From a virus: a stretch of DNA of 34,501 nucleotides. Below are positions 16,581 through 24,100 of the stretch, in pieces. The position numbers and the translations under genes are program-made. The stretch spans positions 1-34,501 of IMG/VR virus record IMGVR_UViG_3300036791_000521; one strand, written 5' to 3'. The notes below the pieces were generated by a model. That model searched no databases, was not told the DNA's origin, and saw nothing but the letters and a program-made list of their open reading frames with translations. Every line of letters begins with the position of its first letter. Position 1 is the first letter of the stretch.

Positions 16581-16832
16581 ATGACACGCACACGCACACG
16601 CCCACATAAACCACCAGTCGAGCCCAACATCCTGGGCGAACTCATCGAAAACGCCAGAAGGGGCGCACGGCTCCACCGAGAGGACCTGGCCTACAAAGCC
16701 GGGGTACGGTCCATGACCATTGCCCGGATCGAGCTAGGCCATACCACTGACCCGCACTGGTCAACCATCGTGGCAATAGCCCGAGTGCTGGACCTCGACC
16801 TCGAGCAACTGGCCGACCAAACTGTCACATGA
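16581..16832 (+). CDS. XRE/Cro-C1 helix-turn-helix regulator
   Basis: The 83-aa protein has a single HTH_3 domain over residues about 17-80: ILGELIENARRGARLHREDL, then AYKAGVRSMTIARIELG as the helix-turn-recognition helix, and a final STIVAIARVLDLDLEQLAD. The Arg/Thr/Pro-rich N-terminus (MTRTRTRPHKPP) is a basic arm. It begins the DNA-metabolism block and probably controls it or its own promoter. No dimerisation or cleavage domain is present, so it is not a LexA-like repressor. It overlaps the resolvase gene by ATGA. Confidence 0.85.
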   Translation: MTRTRTRPHKPPVEPNILGELIENARRGARLHREDLAYKAGVRSMTIARIELGHTTDPHWSTIVAIARVLDLDLEQLADQTVT

Positions 16833-17380
16833 CCACGCCACACCCTTATCGGGGCTGGGTGGACGAAAACGACGTGGGCAACGCCTGTTGCCTGGCGCCT
16901 CGTGACGACCCCATCCACCTACGGCCCCCGGTTGCCATCAAGATCAACGTCCGGGGGTTACCTATCCCGCAGGGCTCAATGAAGGCCGTGCCCGCCAAAT
17001 ACGGCAACCACGTCGCCCTCAAGTACCCGCCCGGCGTCTACCAATGGCGGGGCCAGGTCCAATACGCCGTCTGCGAGGCCATGGCAAAATCCAACCTCGA
17101 GGGGCCCATCGACGGGGCGGTGAAGGTCGAGCTAGGGTTCGACCTGCCGCGGCTCCAATCCCACTTCTGGCCCGTAAACCGCAATCACCACGGCGAAGTG
17201 CGTGACGACGCCCCCATCTACCCATTGGTAGCGCCAGACCTCGACAAACTCATCCGAGCCATCTGCGATTCAATCACCGACGCCGGCCTGTGGAAAGACG
17301 ATTCGCAGGTCGTCTACCTGCAAGCCGCCAAGCGCTACGCCGACCCAGCCGGTGTGCTCATAACCATCACACCCCTATGA
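16829..17380 (+). CDS. RusA-like Holliday-junction resolvase
   Basis: The 183-aa protein should resolve branched DNA made during replication, recombination or packaging. RusA features are IPQGSMKAVP (about residues 46-55), PDLDKLIRAICDSITDAG with D137 and D139, and LWKDDSQVVYLQAAKRY with D157/D158, the acidic set that binds metal. The first 40 residues (HPYRGWVDENDVGNACCLAP) form an extension not usual in RusA. It sits with nuclease, SSB-like and primase genes. Confidence 0.85.
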   Translation: MTTPHPYRGWVDENDVGNACCLAPRDDPIHLRPPVAIKINVRGLPIPQGSMKAVPAKYGNHVALKYPPGVYQWRGQVQYAVCEAMAKSNLEGPIDGAVKVELGFDLPRLQSHFWPVNRNHHGEVRDDAPIYPLVAPDLDKLIRAICDSITDAGLWKDDSQVVYLQAAKRYADPAGVLITITPL

Positions 17381-17394
17381 GAAAGTGAGCAGCA

Positions 17395-17709
17395 ATGACC
17401 GAACCGACGACCGAGCGACTAGCCCGTGACCTGGAGGCTGCGGGTGCGCCCGCCATTATGATCGTCCGGGCCCGAGCGGGCTATTACGACGACTACAAAT
17501 CGCCCCTGGCCTTCCCTGAGACCCAGCTACTCACCGACGCCAGAGCAGCCGGGCTAGAGGACATTGCTCAGGGCGTGATGGATGGCCGCTGGGATGGCAC
17601 TAGGGAAGAATCCGACGCCTGGGCTGCCAGCCCCGAAGGCCAAGCCGCCTTTACCGAACTGATTAAGTCTCGACCCAACCGAGCCCAACGGAGGCACCCC
17701 CGACGATGA
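17395..17709 (+). CDS. Hypothetical protein in the DNA-metabolism block
   Basis: The 104-aa acidic, helical protein contains IVRARAGYYDDYKSPLAFPE (residues 23-42) and DIAQGVMDGRWDGTREESDA. The end is basic (NRAQRRHPRR). It starts 14 nt after the resolvase stop and overlaps the nuclease gene by ATGA. I recognise no family beyond similarity in style to small actinophage proteins beside recombination genes. Confidence 0.68.
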   Translation: MTEPTTERLARDLEAAGAPAIMIVRARAGYYDDYKSPLAFPETQLLTDARAAGLEDIAQGVMDGRWDGTREESDAWAASPEGQAAFTELIKSRPNRAQRRHPRR

Positions 17710-19028
17710 CAAACGGCATTCCTCTTGACGAGCTATCCGGCGGGGCCGATACAACCCGCCGCGACCAATGGGGCCGATACATGGTCGTGCCCCCCAACAG
17801 CCCCAAGCCGGTGGGCTACACGAGAGTGACCACGGTCGCCAAAGCATTGGACAGTGGCGGCGGGCTGGCCCCCTGGAAGGCCACCATGACGGCAGCGGGT
17901 ATCATCATGCGCCGAGGACTCCGGTCCCGATGGGAAGCACTGGTAGCCCTCTATGGCGACCCGTGGTATTCGGGCGACATAGGCAAAAGAGCCTGCAAAG
18001 AGCTAGTCGAAGAATGTGCGGCTGTAGGTGGAGCCAACGACCGCAAAGAGATGGGTTCGAGCCTCCACACCCTCACCGCCCTGGTCGACCTGGGCCGGGC
18101 GCCAACGCACCTGACCGAGGAAACCGAGCGTGATGTACGGGCCTACCTCGAGGGACGCCAAGCCGCAGGCATAGCGGTCGTGCCGGGCATGATCGAGACC
18201 ACCGTCGTGCTCGACACATACCAGGTGGCGGGCACATTCGACCGCCTGGTCACCGTACCGGGCTTTGATTTGCCCCTAATCTCGGACTTGAAAACCGGGG
18301 CCAACCTCGAATACTCTTGGCAGTCCATAGCCATTCAACTGGCGGGCTATTCACGGGCCAACGACATTTACATTCAAGGGCCAGCCAAAGACGGAAGCCA
18401 GGACCAACGACGCCCCATGCCGAAAGTAGACCAGCACCACGGCCTCATCTTCTGGCTCCCCGCCGACAAAGGGGAGTTGGAGCTATGGCTCGTGGACCTC
18501 GATTCGGGCTGGGAGGCGTTCCAGCACTCCATGTGGGCCAGGGGATGGCGTAACCAAAAGCCTCAGTCAAAACTGGGCGACCCGCAGCCCACCCTGGACA
18601 ATGACCTCACAAAGGCGCTCCAAGCCTCCCTTGACGAAATCAACAAGGGCACCGACGAGACCGTCGACGCCCTGGCCGCAACGCTCGAAGCCATCCGGGC
18701 CGAAGATGCCCCGGCCAGCGCAGCCGATATACGGGACTGGCTCCAGGGACGCATCAACGTAATCGGCCACCACGAGAACGCCAGGGGCGACCTGGGCCGA
18801 GCGTGGCCCAAAGACATGCCGACGCTGCGTGCATCCGACACGCATACGCCGGAACAGCTTGGCGTCATCGAGCAACTGCTCGACAGCGTCGAGCGGCGGT
18901 GGGAGATCGTCTTTCCCCCGCCGAAGCCAGGGAGCGCATCAAACCCGGTAGCACGGGTCGTGCAGATGTTCCCTGGTAGCCAGGTAGTGAGCAATGACAG
19001 CGACAACGACAATGGAGGTGCCGCGTGA
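17706..19028 (+). CDS. PD-(D/E)XK nuclease (RecB/Cas4-like exonuclease)
   Basis: The 440-aa protein has the core of the PD-(D/E)XK superfamily as in RecB/Cas4-like phage exonucleases: GSSLHTLTALV (H121), GTFDRLVTVPG (D179), LISDLKTG (D194, K196) and, downstream, SWQSIAIQLAGYSRAND, the QxxxY-type helix. Residues 290-440 form a less conserved helical C-terminus. It could trim DNA ends for recombination or process replication intermediates together with the adjacent SSB-like protein. Length and motif spacing fit actinophage exonucleases. It overlaps the next gene by 4 nt (GTGA at 19025). Confidence 0.85.
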   Translation: MTNGIPLDELSGGADTTRRDQWGRYMVVPPNSPKPVGYTRVTTVAKALDSGGGLAPWKATMTAAGIIMRRGLRSRWEALVALYGDPWYSGDIGKRACKELVEECAAVGGANDRKEMGSSLHTLTALVDLGRAPTHLTEETERDVRAYLEGRQAAGIAVVPGMIETTVVLDTYQVAGTFDRLVTVPGFDLPLISDLKTGANLEYSWQSIAIQLAGYSRANDIYIQGPAKDGSQDQRRPMPKVDQHHGLIFWLPADKGELELWLVDLDSGWEAFQHSMWARGWRNQKPQSKLGDPQPTLDNDLTKALQASLDEINKGTDETVDALAATLEAIRAEDAPASAADIRDWLQGRINVIGHHENARGDLGRAWPKDMPTLRASDTHTPEQLGVIEQLLDSVERRWEIVFPPPKPGSASNPVARVVQMFPGSQVVSNDSDNDNGGAA

Positions 19029-19477
19029 GCGACGCTATTCCCCTATCCGCCTTCGAGGGACAAGGCAACTCAGCCAAGTTCCCCAATATGGGAGACACCC
19101 ACGCCGGGGTGATCGTATCCATTGAGCAGCGCCAGGTGACCGACCTGGACACCGGCAAGCTCAAGTTCTGGGGCGAAAGCGACCGGCCCATGATGCAGTG
19201 GCTCATCACCATCGAGGAGGGCGACGGCACCGCCGTCCTCTACGCCAGGGGCGGTAACTACGAAGTGCAGAGCGGTACGGGCGAATCCATGCAATCCGCT
19301 ATCGCCCGAGCCGTGCGAGCGGCCAACGCCACCAACGTGGCCCCAGGCGCTCGCCTGGCCGTCAAGCACACTGGCCTGGGCAAGGCCAGGCCCCAGCCGG
19401 CGAAGCTCTACACCGCCCAGTACGAGCCACCCGCACCGCCTTCGGTGCCGGTGGACTTGTTCTCCACGCCAGAATGA
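19025..19477 (+). CDS. Possible single-stranded DNA-binding protein
   Basis: The 150-aa beta-rich protein has the strand pattern of an OB fold (GDTHAGVIVSIEQRQVTDLD, later LITIEEGDGTAVLYARGG) and an Ala-rich helix AIARAVRAANATNVAPG. The tail is Pro-rich and ends near VDLFSTPE, an acidic-hydrophobic tip like SSB tails. It starts at GTG 19025 overlapping the nuclease stop. In many actinophages this location between exonuclease and primase holds an SSB-like protein. The fold assignment is by pattern only. Confidence 0.5.
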   Translation: MSDAIPLSAFEGQGNSAKFPNMGDTHAGVIVSIEQRQVTDLDTGKLKFWGESDRPMMQWLITIEEGDGTAVLYARGGNYEVQSGTGESMQSAIARAVRAANATNVAPGARLAVKHTGLGKARPQPAKLYTAQYEPPAPPSVPVDLFSTPE

Positions 19478-19722
19478 CCCACCGCCGACTTCCCATGCCA
19501 GACACCGACAAGACGCAGGAGGCGCTGGCCCTGACCAAGTGGCTGGTCAGTGACGGGCCCAGCGCTACCGCCCACGACCTCAAAGAGGCAGGCACTCGCC
19601 TCGAGGACATCATCATGGACCTGTTCCCCGGCCACAGCCATGCCGAGGGCATGGTCCTCAGGGAGGCCGAGGTCAGCCTTTCGGTGTGCTTGAGCACCAT
19701 CCGGGCACTTCTGCGAAACTAG
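19474..19722 (+). CDS. Hypothetical helical protein
   Basis: The 82-aa protein is mostly helical (QEALALTKWLVSDG, AHDLKEAGTRLEDIIMDLFP). The ATG at 19474 overlaps the previous stop (ATGA); a second ATG at 19495 is possible. It is the last gene before a hairpin terminator, so it may end a transcript. No known motif. Confidence 0.6.
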   Translation: MTHRRLPMPDTDKTQEALALTKWLVSDGPSATAHDLKEAGTRLEDIIMDLFPGHSHAEGMVLREAEVSLSVCLSTIRALLRN

Positions 19723-19739
19723 CCGGATCAACCTAAAGG

Positions 19740-19771
19740 AAGGCCCACCGGACTCCAATCCGGTGGGCCTT
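19740..19771 (+). terminator. Hairpin terminator
   Basis: AAGGCCCACCGG (19740-19751) and CCGGTGGGCCTT (19760-19771) form a perfect 12-bp stem with an 8-nt loop, 17 nt after a stop codon. Only TTCTGT follows, not a true U-tract, so termination may be partial, a common arrangement in actinobacteria. Confidence 0.75.
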
Positions 19772-19804
19772 CTGTGACCCCCGCTTCAGGAGGGAGCCCA
19801 TGTA

Positions 19805-21766
19805 ATGGATACCCACGATAGCTCAACCCATGCCGACGAACGTGAGCAATGGACCACGGCCTTTGCCATCACCGACGACGCCATCGACGCCGGATTTGAG
19901 GTGCTACCCGCCGCCATCTGGCTGAAGCCGGACGGGACCTATGGGAAGCGCCCCTTACTGGTCAACGGTCACCTGGGGGCCACGACCGACCGCCAGGAGA
20001 TGCGCCAATGGCTGGTCAATCCACCCCTGCCGCTCCGGGCCGAGGAAATGGTCGTGGTGGCCTTCGTGCCGGGCTCGGGCGGCTGTGGCGTGCTCGATTG
20101 CGACATCAAGCACCACAAGGCCGGGCTGGCGACCCTGCGGACGCTGACCGGCGAGCACGGCAACTTCGTCCATTCCGCCTGGGACTCGCCATCGGGGGGC
20201 ATCAATGTGCTGTTCCGCAAACCCCCCGGCGTCATCTACGGCAATCACTCACCTTGGCTCGGCATCGACATGCGCTCCAACAACGGCTGGGTGGTTGCAC
20301 CCGGCCAGTACGGATGGCGCTGGAAGGGCCAGAGCAGTTTCACCACGCCACAGCCCCTACCGGAAACCATGGCCCGCCAACTGCACCCTGGGGCGATTCA
20401 TAACGGACGGCGGGCCACCAACGCCGACACGGTGGCTTTCATCAACGCCAGCCCCACCGAGTCCACCCTGCCCGCCATGCAGCGGTTCGCAGAGCAGGAA
20501 GCGGTGTTCACCCAAGCCGCCGAGGGCAGCCGTCACGACGCCCTGGTACGCATCATGGGCTGGGCCTTTGGTATGACGGCGCTCGACGCTCGGGACGCTC
20601 TGGCCCGCATCAAGGCCGATTGGGAAGTGCTGACGGCGGGCGAGGGCCGCACCGACGAGGTGGACGAGGTGGCAGCCTGGGTGGTCGGGCAGGAACTACT
20701 CAAAAGGGCCAAACCCGCAGACCCCACGCCGGTAGGTGACTATCAGCAAGCCACCGACGACGACACGCCCAGCATCTTCATCGACTGGCAGGCCTTCGCC
20801 AAACGCGACTCCTCGCAGCACCACTGGCTGGTGGAAAAGTTCTGGCCGTGGGGCCGGGCAATGGCGCTGTGGGCTGGAGCAAAAGAGGGCAAATCGGAAC
20901 TGGTGTTGTGGTGTGCCGGTTGCCTGGCGCTGGGCCGGCATCCCTGGACCGGCGATGCCATCGAGCCGGTCGACGTGGCCTACTTCGATTACGAAATGAC
21001 CGAGGACGACCTCGAGGAGCGCCTGAGCGACTTCGGCTTCGACCTCGACGGCCTGGACCGACTCCATTACGCCCTGTTCGCACCAATGCACCCGCTCAAC
21101 CTCAAAAATGGCGGGGATCAGCTAATGGACTACGTCCACAGCGTCAACGCCCAGGCCGTCATATTCGACACCTTTTCCAGGGTCGTGCAGGGCGACGAGA
21201 ACGACGCCGCCACGGTGCAGGACTTCTACCATCACACTGGCGTCCGGCTGAAACGGGACGGTATTGCCTACCTACGGCTCGACCACGCAGGCAAGGACCC
21301 CGGCAAGGGCCAACGCGGGTCGTCGGCCAAACGGGACGACGTAGACGTCATTTGGCGTCAACGACGCACCGAAAGCGGCGTCATCCTCGACTGCACCGGA
21401 GCCTCCCGCCTTTCCTGGGTCGGGCCCATACTCAACATCGAGCGCCATATCAGTTTCCAGGCGGGCCATGAGGGCGAGGTCAGTTACTCCGCACCGATTC
21501 AGGTCGGCTGGCTGGCGGGCGTGACCGAGAAGGCCCAGGAGCTTGACGATGTCGGCGTTCCGCTCGACGCCACAGAGCGCAGGGCCAAGGACCTGCTACG
21601 GGCGGCGGGCAAACGTTTGGGACGCAACACCGTCCTCGGCCAGGCGCTCAAGTACCGCCGATCAGCGCCAAATGCTTCCCGGAAGCAGGATTTTGGGGGG
21701 TCGGAAGCGGGGGGTGAGAAGCAGGGTGGGAAGCAAGATGAACCGACCAATCTTTTCGACCCCTGA
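19805..21766 (+). CDS. Primase-polymerase / AAA helicase fusion
   Basis: The 653-aa protein probably starts replication. Residues about 25-200 match the bifunctional Prim-Pol fold, with a GCGVLDCDIKHHKAGL motif (catalytic D98 and D100) and a later GIDMRSNNGWVVAPGQY. Residues 330-560 are a RecA/RepA-like ATPase: Walker A GAKEGKSELV (K363), DVAYFDYEMTEDDLEERL, then AVIFDTFSRVVQGDENDA (Walker B-like) and YLRLDHAGKD. The C-terminal 60 residues are basic and Gly/Lys-rich. ATG 19805 has AGGAGGGAG upstream, with a tiny ATG-TAA frame at 19800-19805 overlapping it. No DNA polymerase or DnaB is visible, so elongation must rely on this enzyme or the host. Confidence 0.87.
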   Translation: MDTHDSSTHADEREQWTTAFAITDDAIDAGFEVLPAAIWLKPDGTYGKRPLLVNGHLGATTDRQEMRQWLVNPPLPLRAEEMVVVAFVPGSGGCGVLDCDIKHHKAGLATLRTLTGEHGNFVHSAWDSPSGGINVLFRKPPGVIYGNHSPWLGIDMRSNNGWVVAPGQYGWRWKGQSSFTTPQPLPETMARQLHPGAIHNGRRATNADTVAFINASPTESTLPAMQRFAEQEAVFTQAAEGSRHDALVRIMGWAFGMTALDARDALARIKADWEVLTAGEGRTDEVDEVAAWVVGQELLKRAKPADPTPVGDYQQATDDDTPSIFIDWQAFAKRDSSQHHWLVEKFWPWGRAMALWAGAKEGKSELVLWCAGCLALGRHPWTGDAIEPVDVAYFDYEMTEDDLEERLSDFGFDLDGLDRLHYALFAPMHPLNLKNGGDQLMDYVHSVNAQAVIFDTFSRVVQGDENDAATVQDFYHHTGVRLKRDGIAYLRLDHAGKDPGKGQRGSSAKRDDVDVIWRQRRTESGVILDCTGASRLSWVGPILNIERHISFQAGHEGEVSYSAPIQVGWLAGVTEKAQELDDVGVPLDATERRAKDLLRAAGKRLGRNTVLGQALKYRRSAPNASRKQDFGGSEAGGEKQGGKQDEPTNLFDP

Positions 21767-21860
21767 GCAGGAGTTTTGTATGGGAAGCACTAGCGGGAAG
21801 CAGGAAGAAAGCAAAAATCAGTCGAACCGTGCGCTTCCGCCGCTCTTTAGAGCGGAAGCA
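21674..21860. repeat. Cluster of GGAAGC repeats around the end of the primase gene
   Basis: Seven near-copies of (G)GGAAGC(A) lie at 21681, 21703, 21718 (variant GAAGCA), 21728, 21782, 21795 and 21853, some with an inverted copy: GCTTCC/GGAAGC at 21674-21686 and GCTTCCGC/GCGGAAGC at about 21833-21859. Spacing is irregular. The cluster spans the end of the primase gene and start of the zinc-ribbon gene. Replication origins within or beside the initiator gene are common, so iterons are one reading; Lys/Ser-rich coding bias is another. Confidence 0.4.
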
Positions 21861-22328
21861 CGGGGACCAAATCTAGAAAATCTAGATCTTTGGCAAGAGC
21901 TAGAGATCGAAGGCAGGCGCACCGGCCATGTGGTGGCCCGGTGCCCGAGATGTGGCGAGCGCCAGATGGTTGCGTACCGTCCGGCGTCCCAACCCCTGCC
22001 GCGCTGCCGGGTCTGTCTGCCTCAGCCGGCCCCCATCCTCGAGTGCCTGAGCGACCGGAGCCTGGTGGTACATAAGCGTCCCGGCCAGCCCCGCACAGCC
22101 ACGCAGCTACGCCGGGACGGTTGTATCGTTTCGCCATGGCAGGCATCTCCCCACAGCGACGAGCCACCCTTCCTCGAGGCAGCTACGTCTATGGCCCAAC
22201 CAGCACAGTTGGGGGCAAAGGGCGCAAGTCCTTCCCAATCGACACAAAAGCCCGAGCCCGCAATGCTCTGGCCCGAGCCGGACAGTCCAACAACGCCGCT
22301 ACCTACGGCAAGGTCGAGAAGGCCGTGA
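21780..22328 (+). CDS. Zinc-ribbon protein, unknown role
   Basis: The 182-aa protein (ATG 21780, AGGAG six nt upstream) carries a clear treble-clef or ribbon: C55-P-R-C58 and C76-R-V-C79. The N-terminus is Ser/Lys/Glu/Gln-rich and unstructured. The last 60 residues, after about DGCIVSPWQ, share DNA with the next gene in another frame and look unconstrained (Pro/Ala/Ser-rich). Either the true gene ends earlier through a frameshift, or the overlap is real. An upstream ATG at 21738 is also in frame. Confidence 0.6.
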   Translation: MGSTSGKQEESKNQSNRALPPLFRAEARGPNLENLDLWQELEIEGRRTGHVVARCPRCGERQMVAYRPASQPLPRCRVCLPQPAPILECLSDRSLVVHKRPGQPRTATQLRRDGCIVSPWQASPHSDEPPFLEAATSMAQPAQLGAKGASPSQSTQKPEPAMLWPEPDSPTTPLPTARSRRP

Positions 22329-22381
22329 ACCGCAAGTGGCCGGACATCCAAACCAAGAATCACACGCCTAAGGGCAAATAG
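22136..22381 (+). CDS. Small basic phage protein of a widespread uncharacterised type
   Basis: The 81-aa basic protein (start MAGISPQRRATLPRGSYVYG) contains SFPIDTKARARNALARAGQS, a motif of small proteins found widely in phages and prophages (FPI.DK.HARNALAR). Function unknown; DNA or nucleoprotein binding is plausible from its charge. ATG 22136 removes a non-family leader. It overlaps the preceding frame by 193 nt, and this frame is the better conserved. It ends just before a strong promoter. Confidence 0.68.
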   Translation: MAGISPQRRATLPRGSYVYGPTSTVGGKGRKSFPIDTKARARNALARAGQSNNAATYGKVEKAVNRKWPDIQTKNHTPKGK

Positions 22382-22410
22382 TTGACTCACCGCCCGCATT
22401 GAACTATACT
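22382..22410 (+). promoter_or_regulatory. Strong SigA-type promoter, leaderless
   Basis: TTGACT (22382-22387), a 17-nt spacer and TATACT (22405-22410) make the best -35/-10 pair in the window. The GTG of the next gene starts 8 nt after the -10 box, where transcription should begin, so the mRNA would be leaderless. It drives 22419-23729. Confidence 0.72.
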
Positions 22411-22418
22411 GTCTGCCC

Positions 22419-22790
22419 GTGAAAACCAATGTGGGTACCCGCGTCCGTATTCAACGTGATGAAAAGCAATATCCACCTCGAGGCACCTGGCCTCGCTACC
22501 GGGGGCGGGTAGCCACCGTGGTAGCCCTCAATGAGGAAACCTGCCAGGGCGTGGAGCCGGGGGCCAGGGGCTGGAAGTGCGATCAGCACGCTCCGGGCGA
22601 GGTGTTCTATACCGAAATCGGCGTGAGCTTTGATGATCGGATCGCAGGCACCAAGGGTGCTGCGACGTGGTTTAGACCCTTCGAACTTGTGGTCATCAGC
22701 GAACAGCAGTACGAGGGCGAGAGATTGGGTATCTTCAGCCCCCCGGAAACCGGATCACAGCCCCGGAAACGGGCCAGGAGCCGTTCTTGA
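22419..22790 (+). CDS. Hypothetical basic protein, leaderless
   Basis: The 123-aa protein starts at GTG 22419 immediately after the promoter. It has a beta-strand-rich core (GTRVRIQRDEKQYPPRGTWP, RYRGRVATVVALNEE) resembling SH3/KOW-like barrels, then WFRPFELVVIS, and a basic C-terminus (PRKRARSRS). A nucleic-acid-binding role is possible but not shown. It overlaps the next gene by TTGA at 22787. Confidence 0.68.
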   Translation: MKTNVGTRVRIQRDEKQYPPRGTWPRYRGRVATVVALNEETCQGVEPGARGWKCDQHAPGEVFYTEIGVSFDDRIAGTKGAATWFRPFELVVISEQQYEGERLGIFSPPETGSQPRKRARSRS

Positions 22791-23506
22791 TAGACCTGGC
22801 CCCCTGGGTCCGCTCAGAGCCTCTGAGAGGCGTACAGCGGGCCTCCGGGGAACATACGTTCGGCCTGAGCCGGACGACGTTAATGGGCTGGGTCGGACCC
22901 GGCCAGGGGCCACAGGCGCACCTGATAGACCAGGACGGCTCACACATCCTGGGTACGCACTTCCATAGCACGGACCAGTTCCAGGTGTTCACGCACGGCT
23001 CCGGGCGGGTTGGCCAACACCATGTGGCGCAGGGTCTGGCGCACTACGCCGACCGGCACACCGTCTACGGGCCCGTGGCCCCGGCCCCCGAAGGGCTGAG
23101 TTACGTCACCCTTCGGCCCGAGCACGACCCCGGCGCCCGCTTCATGCCCGAGCAACAGGCCCGGCTGGCTCAGGCCCGGCAAAACCGGCCAAATGCCCCA
23201 CGCCGGAACGAACTGCTCGATCTCTATTATCCGGTCAGCCCGTACTGGGCCGATCTCGTCTACGAGCGGGACGGCCTGCGGGTGGCCGTCATCGTGGTGA
23301 CGCGCGACTGGACGCTGGAACCGTTCCACATTGCCGGGGCCGGCGCCTATTGCCTGGTCCTGGCCGGGGGCTTCGAGGATGACCAGCACGCCGTCCTGAC
23401 CGAAGGCTGGATGCGCTGGCTGGAGCCAGGAACGGTCCTCGAGGGTCGGTCCCACGGCGGTGCGCTGCGCCTGGTCGTCTTGCAGTTCCCGAGCCATGGA
23501 GACTGA
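22787..23506 (+). CDS. Cupin-like double-barrel protein
   Basis: The 239-aa protein contains a cupin signature: GTHFHSTDQFQVFTHGSGRV (about residues 56-75) gives the HxH...Q/E metal-site part, and later HYADRHTVYGPVAPAPEGLS and YVTLRPEHDPGA follow the pattern of bacterial cupin proteins. A second half (VAVIVVTRDWTLEPFHIAGA, then GAYCLVLAGG) looks like another, degenerate barrel. Start is TTG 22787 with CAGGAG six nt upstream and a TTGA overlap. Cupins are rare in phage genomes; this may be an auxiliary metabolic gene or a sugar/nucleotide-binding protein. Confidence 0.6.
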   Translation: MIDLAPWVRSEPLRGVQRASGEHTFGLSRTTLMGWVGPGQGPQAHLIDQDGSHILGTHFHSTDQFQVFTHGSGRVGQHHVAQGLAHYADRHTVYGPVAPAPEGLSYVTLRPEHDPGARFMPEQQARLAQARQNRPNAPRRNELLDLYYPVSPYWADLVYERDGLRVAVIVVTRDWTLEPFHIAGAGAYCLVLAGGFEDDQHAVLTEGWMRWLEPGTVLEGRSHGGALRLVVLQFPSHGD

Positions 23507-23729
23507 ATCCCCGCTCGAGCGGGTCGAGCGTGAGGCCTTCGAGCGGGCCGGACGCCAAATCCGCATCGACGTCGAGGCCATACGCCGCCGCGGCTGTATC
23601 CACTGCCACGGCCCACTGGGCACCCGATACCTGTATTGCTCTGCCCGGTGCTCCCGACTGTCGTTGGACGAGGAGCGGAAGCTGAAGCAGAAAAAAAGCC
23701 CCCGCCGGGGCGAACCCGGCGAGGGCTGA
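23496..23729 (+). CDS. Small zinc-finger protein
   Basis: The 77-aa protein (ATG 23496, overlapping the cupin gene by 11 nt) has an N-terminal charged helix and CIHCHGPLGTRYLYCSARC, a four-cysteine zinc ribbon (CxxC...CxxxC) of the type seen in phage and toxin-antitoxin-linked proteins. Its tail (KQKKSPRRGEPGEG) is encoded by the terminator stem itself. Probably DNA- or RNA-binding. Confidence 0.68.
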   Translation: METESPLERVEREAFERAGRQIRIDVEAIRRRGCIHCHGPLGTRYLYCSARCSRLSLDEERKLKQKKSPRRGEPGEG

Positions 23730-23735
23730 TTTTTT
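23697..23735. terminator. Bidirectional rho-independent terminator
   Basis: AGCCCCCGCCGGG pairs with CCCGGCGAGGGCT (one mismatch pair) around GCGAA, followed by T6 (23730-23735) and preceded by A7 (23691-23697) on the plus strand. It therefore can stop both the rightward block and the leftward block whose last gene ends at 23768. The stop codon of the zinc-finger gene lies inside it. Confidence 0.88.
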
Positions 23736-23767
23736 GCCGACTTCCCACAGCCAGGCTGTGAGCGAGC

Positions 23768-24100
23768 CTAGCGGCCTTTGCCGTTCCTGACCCATAGGCT
23801 GCGCCGGATCAACTCGGCCCGCAGGCCGTCACCGTCGAAGCGATGGGTTTTGGGATAGCCGACCGGGTTGCGGTAGTACCGCCCGATCAACTCGCCCCTG
23901 GAGCCCAGGTAGTCGTATCGTTCACGCCTGCAACGAGTACAACGTAGGCACAGGATTCGGTAGGCCAGTTGCGCCACCTCGCCGTCGATGTGCTTGGGGC
24001 TGGGATTGTTGGCCCAGGCGTGGGCCCACAGCATCTTGCAGGTGAAGATGTCCGTGCCCAGATCCCCGAGGTCGGTATACGCCGACTCGTCAACGGCCAT
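23768..24100 (-). CDS. Cysteine-rich hypothetical protein
   Basis: The 110-aa protein (ATG at 24100; longer TTG start at 24127 less likely) has a zinc motif RILCLRCTRCRRERYDYLGS followed by RGELIGRYYRNPVGY. This C..C..C...R.D pattern occurs in small actinophage proteins of unknown role. It overlaps the previous gene in the operon by 11 nt and is the last leftward gene before the terminator, so it is translated by coupling and has no structured leader of its own. Confidence 0.66.
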   Translation of the reverse strand: MAVDESAYTDLGDLGTDIFTCKMLWAHAWANNPSPKHIDGEVAQLAYRILCLRCTRCRRERYDYLGSRGELIGRYYRNPVGYPKTHRFDGDGLRAELIRRSLWVRNGKGR

